64,000 bases of DNA from Corydoras sp. C115 (GCA_019802505.1 JAFMOC010000299.1:506001-570000), one strand, 5' to 3'; counted from the first letter of the stretch, positions 26,764 through 33,222 are shown. Numbers and translations: made by a program. The notes: generated by a model from the sequence alone, not told the origin.

Positions 26764-27958
26764 CTGTGTGTGTGTGTGTGAGAGAGTGTGTGAGTGAGTG
26801 TGTGTGTGTGTGTGAGTGAGTGTGTGTGTGAGTGTGTGTATGTGTGAGTGAGTGTGTGTGAGAGTGTGTGTGTGTGTGTGTGTGTGAGTGTGTGTGTGTG
26901 TGAGTGAGTGTGTGTGTGTGTGTGTATGTGTAAGTGAGTGTGTGTGTGAGTGTGTGTGTGTGTGTGTGTGAGTGTGTGTGTGTGTGTGAGTGTGTATGTG
27001 TGAGTGAGTGTGTGTGTGAGTGTGTGTGTGAGTGTGTGAGTGTGTGTGTGAGTGTGTGAGTGTATGTATGTGTGAGTGAGTGTGTGTGTGAGTGAGTGTG
27101 TGTGTGTGTGTGTATGTGTAAGTGAGTGTGTGTGTGAGTGTGTGTGTGTGTGTGTGTGAGTGTGTGTGTGTGTATGTGTGAGTGAGTGTGTGTGTGAGTG
27201 TGTGTGTGAGTGTGTGAGTGTGTGTGTGAGTGTGTGTGTGAGTGTGTGAGTGTATGTATGTGTGAGTGAGTGTGTGTGTGAGTGAGTGCCTGTGTGTGTG
27301 TTTACACCTCATGCTTCGAGCCTGCTCCATATCCAGTCTTCTCTTTGTCTCTCGGGCGTCGGCCGCCACCATGTTGCTGGTCACCAGCTGTGTTCCGTCA
27401 GCTCGCAGTTCAAATATAAACTGCACAAAGAACAGAACCACAAACTACAAACTACCTACACCCGAATCTTCAACACACATCCATATTTAAATTACATCAA
27501 AGTAAACATCCAGCCATTATCTTTTGCTTTATCCTCTATTAGGGTCGCGGGGGGTGGGGGGTTTCCCCATGCCTATCCAGGGGAGAACGTTTCGGGCACT
27601 GGGCAGATACACCCAGGACAGCGGGGCAATCTATCACTGAACACACACTCACTCACACACACTCTATATGGGGCAATTTGGAGAACTCAATTGATCTTGA
27701 TCCATGTTTTTGGACTAACACACACTAACACACTAACAGACACTCACTCACACACTCACACACACAGACACTAACTCACACACACACTCACACACACAAA
27801 CACACACACACATACACACACACACACACAAACACACTCTATATGGGGCAATTTGGAGAATTCAATTACACACACACACAGACACTCACTCACACACTCT
27901 CACACAAACACACATTCACACACACAGACACTCACTCTCACACACACACACACACTCA

Positions 27959-28041
<83 letters not shown>

Positions 28042-30420
28042 TATATGGGGCAATTTGGAGAATTCAATTACCCTTGATCCATGTTTTTGGACTGTGGGAG
28101 GAAACCGGAGAACCCGGAGGAAACCCACACGGACACAGGGAGAACATGGAAACTCCACCCAGATTGGGATTCGAACCGGGAATCCCTAGTGCTGAGAGGA
28201 GAACATGCCAACCACTAAGCCACCGTGCCGCCTTCTCCAAGTAAACATGCAGAGGTCAAAGTTGGGAATGTAGGGAAAGGCGTTCTGAACCTGCGTTCTC
28301 AATTCTTCAGACGCGGAACCACCGGGGTTCCTACAGAAAACATCAGATTCATATGGGGTCCACATACTTTTTCACTCTGCTCCAGCTGCACCTGACTGGA
28401 CGGAGCTCCTGCTTCAGGTTCCTTCTTCTCCTTCGAGAGTTCTTCAACCTTATGGCTTCATGTTTAAATAAAATAAAAACAGATTATGGATCGTACATTA
28501 GAACTGAACTAGAACATGTCCCACTGTGGTTCTGTCTCATTAAAGGAACAGCTACATCAGCACTTTACAGGGGACAGATACTCCAACACAGTCTGTACCA
28601 AAGTATTAGGTCTCCAACACAGGAAAGGTGTAATGGGGCCGTGTCGCCACTAGGTGGCAGCAGTGTGACATGGTCTACGCTCCTCAATCACAGGCAATTC
28701 GGATCAGGTGCTAAATTGGGTCATTTATTGGACGTTTTTATCCAAAGCGACTTACAAGTTGAGCACAGGGTTCATCACAACATCCCTGGAGCAATGAGGG
28801 TTAAGGGTCTTGCTCAAGGACCCACACTGGTAACTTCAGTGGACCTGGGATTTGAACCCCCAACCTTCAGATTGACAGCCCAACACCCTAACCACTGAGC
28901 TAACCTGCCCCTGAAACCTGCCCAGGTGCTAGAGCGTCTATATGAAGCGACGCTCTATTGTGATCCATCGCACCGTTGTCCCCTCCATCTTTGAGAGGGC
29001 TAGAGGTTCACGGGCCTTTAGTAGAGAGTCTGTGGTATACAACGCAGAGGTGATAGTTCTCTCACCCGGCTCATCATTAGCAGAGGGTGTGGCAGTGATA
29101 TGAGGCTGTTCCAGGTTGCCCTCTGAACTAAGTACATGCAGGATCTGCCCCTTTTAGTTCTGCTGCTCTAGTCACATGATGCACTTTGTCAACCAAACTC
29201 TGGTTATTAATTAATTACTCTGCTTTATTAGCTCTAACGGCTTTTCTTCTTGATTCTTTTGAGGTGCCGCCTCATTTCCTGGAGGTGTGGTCAGCTCTTC
29301 ATCATGGTTCTGCTGAAGCACTGTGGCTACGGCGATTAACGAATGGAACCTGGATTCTTATTGGACCGGCAGGACCCCCTAAATGGACTTCTAGTTTTAC
29401 AATTGTTAAAGACGGGTCACCTGATCGTCACACAATCTGTACATGGCTGTCCTACACTGTTGATGCTGCCCCCACCACTCAAGGAGGATGAGTCCCCCAC
29501 TGAGCCTCGGTCCTCACAAGGTTTCTTCCAACATAACAGGGAGTTTTGTCTTGCCGCTGTCTCTTGGTCTTGCTCTTTGGGGGTTTAAAGGTTTAGAACG
29601 CTGTAAAGCTGCTTTGTGACGATGTACGATTGTAAAAAGCGCTACATAAACAATGTAAAGGTTACTAGAGGGTTCTAAGCCAGTCTAAGCGCCCAGGTGT
29701 TCGGACAAACTGTCCGAGCTGTCCTTATTTCATTTCGGTTCGCCACTAGGGGCAGCCTTTTGCTGTATTTAGATTGTTTTATTTGTGTTATAGCCACGTT
29801 TTTTTAGTTTGATTTAATACTTAGTTTTTTAAATATAATTTCCGCATTCATTCTCGTCTAGAACGTTCGCACGCTGCTATTCCAACTGCTGTCAGTGGTT
29901 GGACAGTCTAACTTCGAGGCCCACCAGGTGAGAATCGTGATAGCTTTTATCCTTGCCTTGCTGTATCTTGTCTCCACCCCCCCCCCACATAACATAAGGC
30001 TTCTGAAAAGGCTTTCTATGAGGGTTTAATGGGTGACTGTGGGACGCCCTGCAATGAGGTCAGACACCGATGTTGGATATAAGGCTCTGGTTAAATGCTG
30101 AATCAGAAAAGGGCCTTCCCCAAACTGTCCCCATCTGTACTTAGCTAACTACTTGAAGTTCTATACCTGCGGCAGTGAACCACCTGAATCCAGTGAATAA
30201 GTGCTGTGTCCTTATACTTATTACTTCCATATATATTATTTATTATTTAGCAGATTGTGGTTCTACATCACCTCTCCTGTGTCTCCTCATTCTCCTCGTT
30301 CTCCTCGTTCACCTCGTTCTCCTCGTTCTCCTCGTTCACCTCGTTCTTCTCGTTCTCCTCATTCTCCTTGATCGCTCCAGGTTCTTCTGCAGTGTTCTTC
30401 AAACTTTCAGCCTCAAGCAT
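4215..30420 (-). CDS. drc1: DRC1 (dynein regulatory complex subunit 1), 17 coding exons
   Basis: Exons in transcript order: 30420-30272, 28448-28368, 28330-28291, 27420-27308, 25948-25765, 25692-25555, 24237-24151, 23393-23271, 22175-22036, 20031-19897, 9353-9005, 8860-8771, 8034-7948, 6857-6763, 5853-5704, 4451-4349 and 4262-4215. All junctions are GT-AG and the phases agree, giving 703 codons plus stop (human is about 740). From exon 4 onward the product tracks vertebrate DRC1: the GTQLVTSNM block, the KITEDKDRLI coiled coil, EKLEYN..VLKKREE, a VWLMNEAEAK block, GFLIDS, IHPNDVL, and a final ALEKYH..LL..LHQYLSSK. DRC1 is a coiled-coil subunit of the nexin link between ciliary outer doublets and is needed for dynein regulation and motility. 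The N-terminus (exons 1-3) is poorly conserved, and an upstream non-coding or coding exon cannot be excluded because TTTTAG precedes the ATG. The span is inflated by repeats: exons total 2,112 bp of 26.2 kb. Confidence 0.93.
4349..4451 (-). CDS. drc1: drc1 exon 16
   Basis: It encodes the C-terminal coiled coil (RSKLLSDAQQLQQQNAELRQ and on to LHQYLSSK), the best C-terminal match to DRC1. Acceptor ttccag, donor aag/gtatct. Confidence 0.93.
4572..4852 (-). mobile_element. V-SINE copy in drc1 intron 15, tail missing
   Basis: It lacks the tail block ahead of catccaggggagaac and joins the next copy through the short linker aagcctatcc, also seen near 8480. Confidence 0.85.
4855..5196 (-). mobile_element. 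V-SINE copy, head to tail with its neighbour
   Basis: Full structure with a CA tract at 4989-5021. The head is mutated, and part of the core is lost around 5085. Confidence 0.85.
5278..5578 (+). mobile_element. V-SINE copy in drc1 intron 15
   Basis: Complete head and core. The tail is internally deleted (gtgtaactgaccagtgacc skips the ggggagaacg block). Confidence 0.85.
5704..5853 (-). CDS. drc1: drc1 exon 15
   Basis: It encodes DDSEDAAYWDSMVHIIPESK and ends in ALEKY; the split His codon (CA/C) is completed by exon 16. Acceptor atggcag, donor gtgagtg. Confidence 0.92.
5884..6237 (-). mobile_element. V-SINE copy in drc1 intron 14
   Basis: Full length. The tail lies only about 30 bp from the exon 15 acceptor, so the insertion crowds the branch-point region. 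Confidence 0.85.
6342..6606 (+). mobile_element. V-SINE copy, tail truncated
   Basis: Intact head, both promoter boxes and core; it stops after gtgtatctgccct. Confidence 0.85.
6763..6857 (-). CDS. drc1: drc1 exon 14
   Basis: It encodes the LIHPNDVLRVLRAF segment, strongly conserved in DRC1. Acceptor tgttttag, donor gtctga; the split Arg codon is finished by exon 15. Confidence 0.92.
6892..7241 (-). mobile_element. V-SINE copy in drc1 intron 13
   Basis: Full length. An AAAATAAAT-like motif occurs on both sides and may be a target-site duplication, though the flank is low complexity. Confidence 0.87.
7242..7532. repeat. AAATA/AAATTA low-complexity tract
   Basis: 290 bp of A/T only, built of irregular aaata, aaatta and aataa units between two oppositely oriented SINEs in drc1 intron 13. 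Confidence 0.95.
7533..7880 (+). mobile_element. V-SINE copy with atgaatgaat tail
   Basis: Full length. Together with the 6892 copy it forms an inverted SINE pair around the A-rich tract. Confidence 0.87.
7948..8034 (-). CDS. drc1: drc1 exon 13
   Basis: 29 codons beginning ALGIEDKEGVYR, matching the ALGIES..LYK segment of DRC1. Acceptor tgttttcag, donor gtaagtg. Confidence 0.92.
8145..8480 (-). mobile_element. V-SINE copy, first of a tandem pair
   Basis: The head is shortened after the B box. It joins the next copy by aagcctatccatcc, the same junction as at 4852. Confidence 0.85.
8483..8738 (-). mobile_element. V-SINE copy, second of a tandem pair
   Basis: Two internal deletions: the catccagggg to caatctatc block, and most of the head including the B box. 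Confidence 0.83.
8771..8860 (-). CDS. drc1: drc1 exon 12
   Basis: 30 codons starting GFLIDSRLHTLLSPLEKDEQ, aligned with GFLIES..LLPLEQNE of human DRC1. Acceptor tctggcag, donor gtgagtt. Confidence 0.93.
8876..8931. repeat. (CA)n microsatellite
   Basis: About 28 uninterrupted CA units between drc1 exons 12 and 11, about 16 bp upstream (in transcript sense) of the exon 12 boundary. Confidence 0.97.
9005..9353 (-). CDS. drc1: drc1 exon 11 (largest)
   Basis: 349 bp encoding HFSSVNAKRFEDVWLMNEAE, then an acidic low-conservation linker, and ending TVKRLLELLCDET. Flanking blocks match DRC1; the middle is lineage-variable, as in other vertebrates. Acceptor gtgaag is weak-looking, but phase and homology fix it (AG/G makes Arg). 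Confidence 0.92.
9419..11111. repeat. 11-bp satellite, block A
   Basis: Tandem 11-mers of the form acatccatcat with recurring variants (catTc, caGcc, catGc, atcGt, atcaC). Because 11 is not a multiple of three and no variant makes a stop, every plus frame reads the same HPSYIHHTSII-like string, which produces long spurious ORFs. It lies within drc1 intron 10. Confidence 0.97.
11112..11736 (+). mobile_element. Retroelement-like module, copy 1, embedded in satellite
   Basis: About 620 bp, non-satellite. It ends ctgtaaagctgctttgtgac, then ttgtaaaaagcgctatataa and short cttgaa repeats, which is the style of a non-LTR 3' tail. A relative lies at 28930-29660 and a tail fragment at 42784-42838, so it is an interspersed family. 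It contains no coding capacity I trust; the family name is unknown to me. Confidence 0.75.
11737..13212. repeat. 11-bp satellite, block B
   Basis: Same 11-mer. The order of variant units from about 12190 repeats that of block A from about 10105 with an offset near 2.10 kb, so A and B are tandem duplicates together with their modules. Confidence 0.95.
13213..13835 (+). mobile_element. Retroelement-like module, copy 2
   Basis: Essentially identical to copy 1, offset 2,099 bp; hypothetical translations of both strands are the same. This implies a very recent duplication. Confidence 0.8.
13836..15668. repeat. 11-bp satellite, block C
   Basis: 1.8 kb, richer in atcaCac and cacccatc variants than A and B. 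Two overlapping stop-free frames of 584 and 497 codons run through it and are repeat artefacts. Confidence 0.96.
15669..16303 (+). mobile_element. Retroelement-like module, copy 3 (diverged)
   Basis: Same module with several substitutions and an extra gatttaaag-containing insert near 16210, so it is older than the split between copies 1 and 2. Confidence 0.8.
16304..17467. repeat. 11-bp satellite, block D
   Basis: An internal duplication of about 230 bp (about 21 units) is visible: 16731-16961 recurs at 16962-17192. Units decay toward the boundary with the L2 element. Confidence 0.95.
17468..19815 (+). mobile_element. L2/CR1-like LINE, internally deleted
   Basis: It has an endonuclease segment, the start of the reverse transcriptase, the C-terminal segment, and the L2-type tail gataaaagcgtctgctaaat. 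Relative to the 34076-35690 copy, a jump at about 19255-19310 removes the catalytic core. Confidence 0.85.
17591..19630 (+). pseudogene. L2 ORF2 remnants (endonuclease, partial RT)
   Basis: Frame 17591-18064 encodes an APE-type endonuclease start (LWNCQS, then LALTETWI). The frame closes at 18062-18064, and the next piece, 18228-19277, covers the linker and RT entry (ESYRPVSLLPFLSKTLERVV). After a deletion, 19280-19630 gives the C-terminal WNDLPNSVR..FKKLLKTHLF segment. Stops, frame changes and the missing YADD core make it inactive. Confidence 0.85.
19897..20031 (-). CDS. drc1: drc1 exon 10
   Basis: It encodes HQGILNNLKMNHANQ, then ENKLITDSYKRAVQQY, matching LHDILNNL and SLTSDYKRL of DRC1. 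Acceptor gtgttgcag, donor gtgagtg. The following intron is 10.5 kb. Confidence 0.93.
20142..20478 (+). mobile_element. V-SINE copy in drc1 intron 9
   Basis: Full length. The B box is mutated (ggttggaatccc). Confidence 0.87.
20523..20576. repeat. (TG)n microsatellite
   Basis: About 24 TG units abutting the head of the next SINE. Confidence 0.95.
20577..20772 (+). mobile_element. tRNA-derived SINE with L2-type tail
   Basis: A-box region tggtagctcagtggttgg, B box gggtttaaatccc, then a body ending gaataaaagcgtctgctaaa. The tail matches the L2 3' end in this window, so it probably uses L2 machinery. It carries a CTCF-like motif at 20695-20707. Confidence 0.85.
20695..20707 (+). promoter_or_regulatory. 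CTCF-like core motif in SINE
   Basis: ccagggggcgctg fits the vertebrate CTCF core. A second, opposite-facing match (gccctctagtgg) lies at 20819-20830. Confidence 0.4.
20972..21940 (+). mobile_element. V-SINE copy split by a solo LTR
   Basis: The head and half the core (20972-21085) resume at 21746 exactly where the consensus continues (ctggtttcctcccacag). Removing the LTR and one tctgg restores one contiguous SINE. Confidence 0.9.
21086..21745 (+). mobile_element. Solo LTR of an LTR retroelement
   Basis: 660 bp starting TG and ending CA, flanked by the direct repeat tctgg (21081-21085 and 21746-21750). A TATA-like cctatataaa lies at 21511-21520 and AATAAA at 21536-21541, in the order expected for promoter then poly(A) in an LTR. 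No internal coding region remains. The superfamily cannot be told; a 5-bp duplication fits several. Confidence 0.88.
22036..22175 (-). CDS. drc1: drc1 exon 9
   Basis: It encodes CFLNEEKLEYNLYVLKKREE and SQQKRRIT, near-identical to the conserved DRC1 coiled coil. Acceptor tatttccag, donor gtattta; the CG/G Arg codon spans to exon 10. Confidence 0.94.
22187..22446. repeat. (CA)n array with catcaaac interruptions
   Basis: Five or more CA tracts separated by catcaaacac at 60-70-bp spacing, beginning 11 bp from exon 9. The interruption spacing suggests block duplication, not simple slippage. Confidence 0.96.
22452..23252. repeat. (TAATG)n-type AT-rich satellite
   Basis: 800 bp of irregular atgta/atata/atttaatgta pentamer-like units; it resembles an extended L2-tail (aaatgtaatgta) expansion. 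A segment near 22840-22890 recurs near 22980-23030 and 23085-23125. It ends about 20 bp short of exon 8. Confidence 0.95.
23271..23393 (-). CDS. drc1: drc1 exon 8
   Basis: 41 codons (LSYLMMWRKHVKDFEIQ ... EEIQQELQ), coiled coil aligned to LEYLNNRMKKVEDYEKQ of DRC1. Acceptor tttatag, donor gtaccat. Confidence 0.93.
23436..23852 (+). mobile_element. V-SINE copy with tail triplication
   Basis: Near the tail a unit of C-run plus gtgtccctact occurs three times (about 23750-23822), an internal tandem expansion not seen in other copies. Confidence 0.87.
23882..24091 (-). mobile_element. V-SINE copy, tail half missing
   Basis: It begins in the CA module and ends with the complete head; part of the core near 24025 is lost. 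Confidence 0.85.
24151..24237 (-). CDS. drc1: drc1 exon 7
   Basis: 29 codons with ALLTGNKKKWKD, matching ELLASNKKKWEQ of DRC1. Acceptor tttatag, donor gtaattc. Confidence 0.93.
24238..24840. other. drc1 intron 6, apparently unique sequence
   Basis: 600 bp of AT-rich DNA with no repeat I recognise, apart from a strong CTCF-like match near its end. Confidence 0.6.
24830..24844 (+). promoter_or_regulatory. CTCF-like core motif
   Basis: ccactagggggcact fits the CTCF consensus. It sits at the head of a SINE that starts around 24841. Confidence 0.45.
24841..25198 (+). mobile_element. V-SINE copy, first of a dimer
   Basis: Full core and tail, head degraded. It is joined to the next copy by acatttagattgggg, the linker that also occurs at 54115-54130. 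Confidence 0.85.
25209..25525 (+). mobile_element. V-SINE copy, second of a dimer
   Basis: The tail lost the gcccgaaacgttctcccc block and has a 19-C run there. It ends 30 bp from drc1 exon 6. Confidence 0.85.
25555..25692 (-). CDS. drc1: drc1 exon 6
   Basis: 46 codons; the LMIKRMNEQI..L..ACREQLVLIE heptads align with LLLERMEEQV..REELYNIE of DRC1. Acceptor cacgtag, donor gtgacgt. Confidence 0.93.
25765..25948 (-). CDS. drc1: drc1 exon 5
   Basis: 61 full codons after a split Arg: LEKMEDEANSS ... DALNDQQQLCAKITEDKDRL, aligned to LEDKNKLISELQQ of DRC1. Acceptor gctcacag, donor gtctcca. Confidence 0.94.
25981..26270 (+). mobile_element. V-SINE copy, A-box region missing
   Basis: It starts at the B box, 33 bp from exon 5, and runs directly into the next copy. 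Confidence 0.85.
26271..26626 (+). mobile_element. V-SINE copy, full length
   Basis: Close to consensus; followed within about 45 bp by a TG/TGAG array built from its own central motif. Confidence 0.88.
26669..27300. repeat. (TG)n/(TGAG)n compound array
   Basis: 630 bp of gtgtgtgagtgagtgtgtgt modules with duplicated sub-blocks (26935-27070 resembles 27117-27260). It ends 8 bp from exon 4's donor side, inside drc1 intron 4. The antisense reading gives a 266-codon His/Thr ORF that is an artefact. Confidence 0.96.
27308..27420 (-). CDS. drc1: drc1 exon 4
   Basis: It encodes FIFELRADGTQLVTSNMVAA and on to EQARSM, matching the CGTELVTNIQVA region of DRC1. Acceptor ctttgtgcag, donor gtgtaaa. Confidence 0.92.
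27508..28232 (-). mobile_element. V-SINE copy with expanded, triplicated central module
   Basis: Tail and head are normal, but the CA module has grown to several hundred bases, and the adjacent block ctctatatggggcaatttgg occurs three times (27661, 27837, 28039). This is direct evidence of microsatellite growth by unit duplication inside a SINE. Confidence 0.9.
28291..28330 (-). CDS. drc1: drc1 exon 3
   Basis: 40 bp; after a split Lys codon it gives NPGGSASEELRTQ. Acceptor ttctgtag, donor cag/gttcag. Supported by phase and by modest similarity to the KEESRLK region. Confidence 0.72.
28368..28448 (-). CDS. drc1: drc1 exon 2 (probable)
   Basis: In the phase forced by exon 1 it reads LKNSRRRRNLKQEL..., a basic run like the QARRLRIAARLEARRR stretch of DRC1. 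An alternative donor (cag/gtgcag at 28392) would shorten it by 24 bp without changing phase. Confidence 0.65.
28647..28660 (+). promoter_or_regulatory. CTCF-like core motif
   Basis: ccactaggtggcag is a close match to the CTCF core, in drc1 intron 1. Confidence 0.45.
28719..28913 (-). mobile_element. tRNA-SINE with L2-type tail
   Basis: Reverse copy of the 20577 family: tail motif at 28735-28755, B box gggatttgaaccc (rev. strand) at about 28846-28858. Confidence 0.85.
28930..29660 (+). mobile_element. Diverged relative of the satellite-embedded module
   Basis: It shares gaggatgagtcccccactga, the ggtttcttcc block and the terminal gctgctttgtgac..ttgtaaaaagcgctac tail with 11112-11736. It also has about 200 bp of additional 5' sequence, showing the module is a wider interspersed family. 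Confidence 0.75.
29661..30271. other. drc1 intron 1, mostly unique
   Basis: Nothing recognised except a CTCF-like ccactaggggcag at 29743-29755 and a C-run near 29980. Confidence 0.55.
30272..30420 (-). CDS. drc1: drc1 exon 1 (first coding)
   Basis: The ATG at 30420 follows an in-frame TAG at 30433-30435. 49 codons plus AG end at donor gtgatg with ETQE(R), like the PQER of human DRC1. Most of it is an acidic N-E-E repeat. The true start could lie in an upstream exon because ttttag can act as an acceptor. Confidence 0.75.
30285..30372 (-). repeat. Coding 9-bp repeat in drc1 exon 1
   Basis: Units gaggagaac and gaggtgaac repeat about nine times and encode N-E-E/N-E-V triplets. Confidence 0.9.
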
Positions 30421-30466
30421 TTTAATCTCTTTCTAAAAGATCAGACCGAAAAATTTGTTTAAAGTC

Positions 30467-30814
30467 AGGACGGCCAGGTGGCTTAGTGGTTTAGCATGTT
30501 CTCCTCTCAGCTCTAGGGGTTCCCGGTTCGAATCCCAATCCGGGTGGAGTTTGCATGTTCTCCCCGTGTCCGTGTGGGTTTCCTCCGGGTTCTCCGGTTT
30601 CCTCCCACAGTCCAAAAACATGGTTCAAGGTCAATTGAGTTCTCCAAATTGCCCCATATAGAGTGTGTTTGTGTGAGTGTGTGTCAGTGATAGATTGCCC
30701 CACTGCCCTGGGTGTATCTGCCCAGCATCCGAAACATTCTCCCCTGGATGGGCATGGGGAACCCCCCTCCACCCACGACCCTAATAGAGGATAAAGTGGG
30801 AGATAATGGATGGA
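30467..30814 (+). mobile_element. V-SINE copy with target-site duplication, just upstream of drc1 ATG
   Basis: Direct repeats gtttaaagtc at 30457-30466 and 30815-30824 bracket a full-length copy. It lies 47 bp from the ATG, so it is within the 5' UTR, promoter or a 5' intron. Confidence 0.92.
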
Positions 30815-30929
30815 GTTTAAAGTCTGATTATTTGTAACGTTAGCTTCATGTTTAAATTTACAGCTGTGGGTTAGTCGGCGTTGGGCGAGCTGTTTGTGAA
30901 ATGTGAGTTAAGCGTTTATTCAGTCACGG

Positions 30930-31121
30930 GGGGCAGCATGGGGGGTAGTCATGGGCTTGTGGTTAAGGAACCAGCCTCGTGACCTGAAGGTCCCCGGTTC
31001 GATTCCCGGTCCCACCAAATACCACGGCTGAAGTGCCCTTGGGCAAGACAACTGACCCCAATTGCTTCCCGGGCGTCGTATTCAAGGCTGCCCACCGCTG
31101 CGGAGATGTGTGCTCACTTCA

Positions 31122-31160
<39 letters not shown>

Positions 31161-31197
31161 CACTGCATGGATGGGTTAAATGTGTAAATCACTAAAC
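30930..31197 (+). mobile_element. Second tRNA-SINE family
   Basis: Head with gtggttaaggaaccagcc and B box ggttcgattccc, body with tgaagtgcccttgggcaaga, and a TG tract at 31125-31158 before tttcactgcatggatgggtt. Distinct from the V-SINE and from the L2-tailed family. Confidence 0.8.
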
Positions 31198-31260
31198 AAA
31201 TGAAGGCCACAGCGGGGCATCAGCGTTCTGCTCTTCTGACTCTTCCTCCATCCTCTTGTG

Positions 31261-31265
<5 letters not shown>

Positions 31266-31319
<54 letters not shown>
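31266..31319. repeat. (TG)n microsatellite
   Basis: About 27 uninterrupted units. Confidence 0.97.
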
Positions 31320-31320
<1 letters not shown>

Positions 31321-31457
31321 TGTACGCGGGTGTATGTTTGACACATACACAGCACAAGGGTAGAGAACAGCAAGAAGAGCAGTCCACTGACACCACACCA
31401 TCATTTCATTTTGTTGTCTGTATTTAATAGTGAATAAACCTGACCTGCACAGCACAC

Positions 31458-31810
31458 GGGCAGGACGGTGGCTTAGTGGTTTAGCATGTTCTCCTCTCAG
31501 TGCTAGGGATTCCTGGTTTGAATCCCAATCTGGGTGAAGTTTGCATGTTCTTGCCGTGTCTGTGTGGGTTTCCTCCGGGTTCTCCGGTTTCCTCCCACAG
31601 TCTTAAAACATGGATCAAGGTCAATTGAATTCTCCAAATTGCCCCATATAGAGTGTGTGTGTGTGTGTGTGCCCAGTGATGGATTGGCGCCCTGTCCTGG
31701 GTGTATCTGCCCAGCGCCCGAAACGTTCTCCCCTGGATGGGCATGAGGAACCCCCCTCCCCCCCCGCAACCCTAATAGAGGATAAAGTGGAAGATGATGG
31801 ATGGATGGAT
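31458..31810 (+). mobile_element. V-SINE copy, full length
   Basis: Complete head, core and (atgg)n tail, in the drc1-mcts1 intergenic region. Confidence 0.88.
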
Positions 31811-32025
31811 TTAATCGAACTGAATCGTGGGGCATTCTTAAGTATCGAAAAAATTTCAATCGTTGGCTTGAAAAATTAATATTGAATCGTAGAATTGCAG
31901 CTAGTTTGAGGATATACACCTATCAGGGTGGGGGGGGCTCTGGAGGTGAGGGAGTACTGTAAACCAAAAATTACAAATGTGCAGCAACCTCACTGATTAA
32001 CAACGAGCATGAACTCCATATAGAG
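31811..32025. other. Intergenic, possible hAT-like remnant
   Basis: Motifs gaatcgtgggg and attgaatcgtagaattg recall hAT MITE ends, but no boundary or duplication is visible. Confidence 0.35.
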
Positions 32026-32160
32026 TCCATCCATCCATTATCTTCTGCTTTATCCTCTATTGGGGGGGGGGGGGGTTTCCCATGCCCATCCAGGGGAGAA
32101 CGTTTCGGGCGCTGGGCAGATACACCCAGAACAGGGGGGCAATCTATAACTGAACACACA

Positions 32161-32208
<48 letters not shown>

Positions 32209-32383
32209 ATATGGGGCAATTTGGAGACTTCAATTCACCTTGTTCCATGTTTTTGGACTGTGGGAGGAAACCGGAGAACCTGGACACGGAGAGAACATGG
32301 AAACTCCACCCAGATGGGGATTCGAACCAGGAATCCCTAGTGCTGAGTGGAGAACATGCTAATGACTAAGCTACCGTGTCGCC
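32026..32383 (-). mobile_element. V-SINE copy with long CA module
   Basis: CA tract at 32163-32205; the core lacks the cccggaggaaacccac block. Confidence 0.86.
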
Positions 32384-32447
32384 ATTTTGTAAATAGAATT
32401 ATACATTTTTAATAATGGTAACCTGCAAATCCTTGAATTATGTCATT

Positions 32448-32505
32448 TACATTTACATTTAGTCATTTAGCAGACGCTTTTATCCAAAGCGACTTACATT
32501 TAATA
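32448..32505 (-). mobile_element. L2 3'-tail fragment
   Basis: tttagcagacgcttttatcc followed by aaagcgacttac, the reverse of the L2 terminal block. Confidence 0.8.
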
Positions 32506-32552
32506 TGATATGCACTATACACAGCATTTTATTTGATAGAACTGCAGACTGC

Positions 32553-32790
32553 AGCTGGACAGATACACCCAGGACAGGACGCCCATCTATAGCTGGACAC
32601 ACACTCACACAGACACACTCTATATGGGGCAATTTGGAGAATTCAATTGACCTTGATCCATGTTTTTGGACTGTGGGAGGAAACCGGAGAACCCGGAGGA
32701 AACCCACGCGGACACAGGGAGAACATACAGGAATCCCCAGTGCTGATGCCAACCAAAAGAACATGCCAACCACTAAGCCACCGTGCTGCC
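32553..32790 (-). mobile_element. V-SINE fragment
   Basis: It begins at ggacagatacacccagg, with the head damaged by a deletion removing the B box. Confidence 0.83.
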
Positions 32791-33222
32791 CTCTTTCGTC
32801 GTATTAGTGAAACTTGATTTGCTATATTTCTTTGGGTGGTAGATTTTCTGTTGTTGTTAACTAACCTAACTTAACATACTACATTTGACAGTTGGCTCAA
32901 CACTCTCTACAGATTTAAAGCAACATTATGTCGTCTGAGTAAACAGTCTAACGTTGTGGAGTGAGCACACATTTCTTTTACCTGGAACTTATTTGTGGAA
33001 TTGTAAATAATCTGCCGACAGTTTGCAGGAGCGTCCTGTAACTCAACAAAAGTGATCTGACGTTCTAAGTGCACTTTAGTTTTATCGCTATGACAACCAG
33101 ACTCTAAACGTTCTGAAGGCAAAGAAGTTGGGAATGTTTTATTATGCTCACAATGGTATTCTTTTATTCTACAGCTATTATGCAAATTAGTTGATCAGAA
33201 TTAGTATTTGCAGATGTTACAG

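Noticed and set aside
26641..27441. 266-codon His/Thr ORF
   Set aside because: Only the first ~37 codons are real (drc1 exon 4); the rest is the TG/TGAG array read antisense after the splice donor.
33061..33110. X-box-like motif (reverse strand ggttgtcatagcgat) between drc1 and mcts1 as a drc1 promoter element
   Set aside because: The second half-site does not fit the consensus, and it lies 2.6 kb from the first coding exon.
32907..33185. 92-codon minus ORF as a gene
   Set aside because: No domain, no splice context, and composition like the surrounding non-coding DNA.
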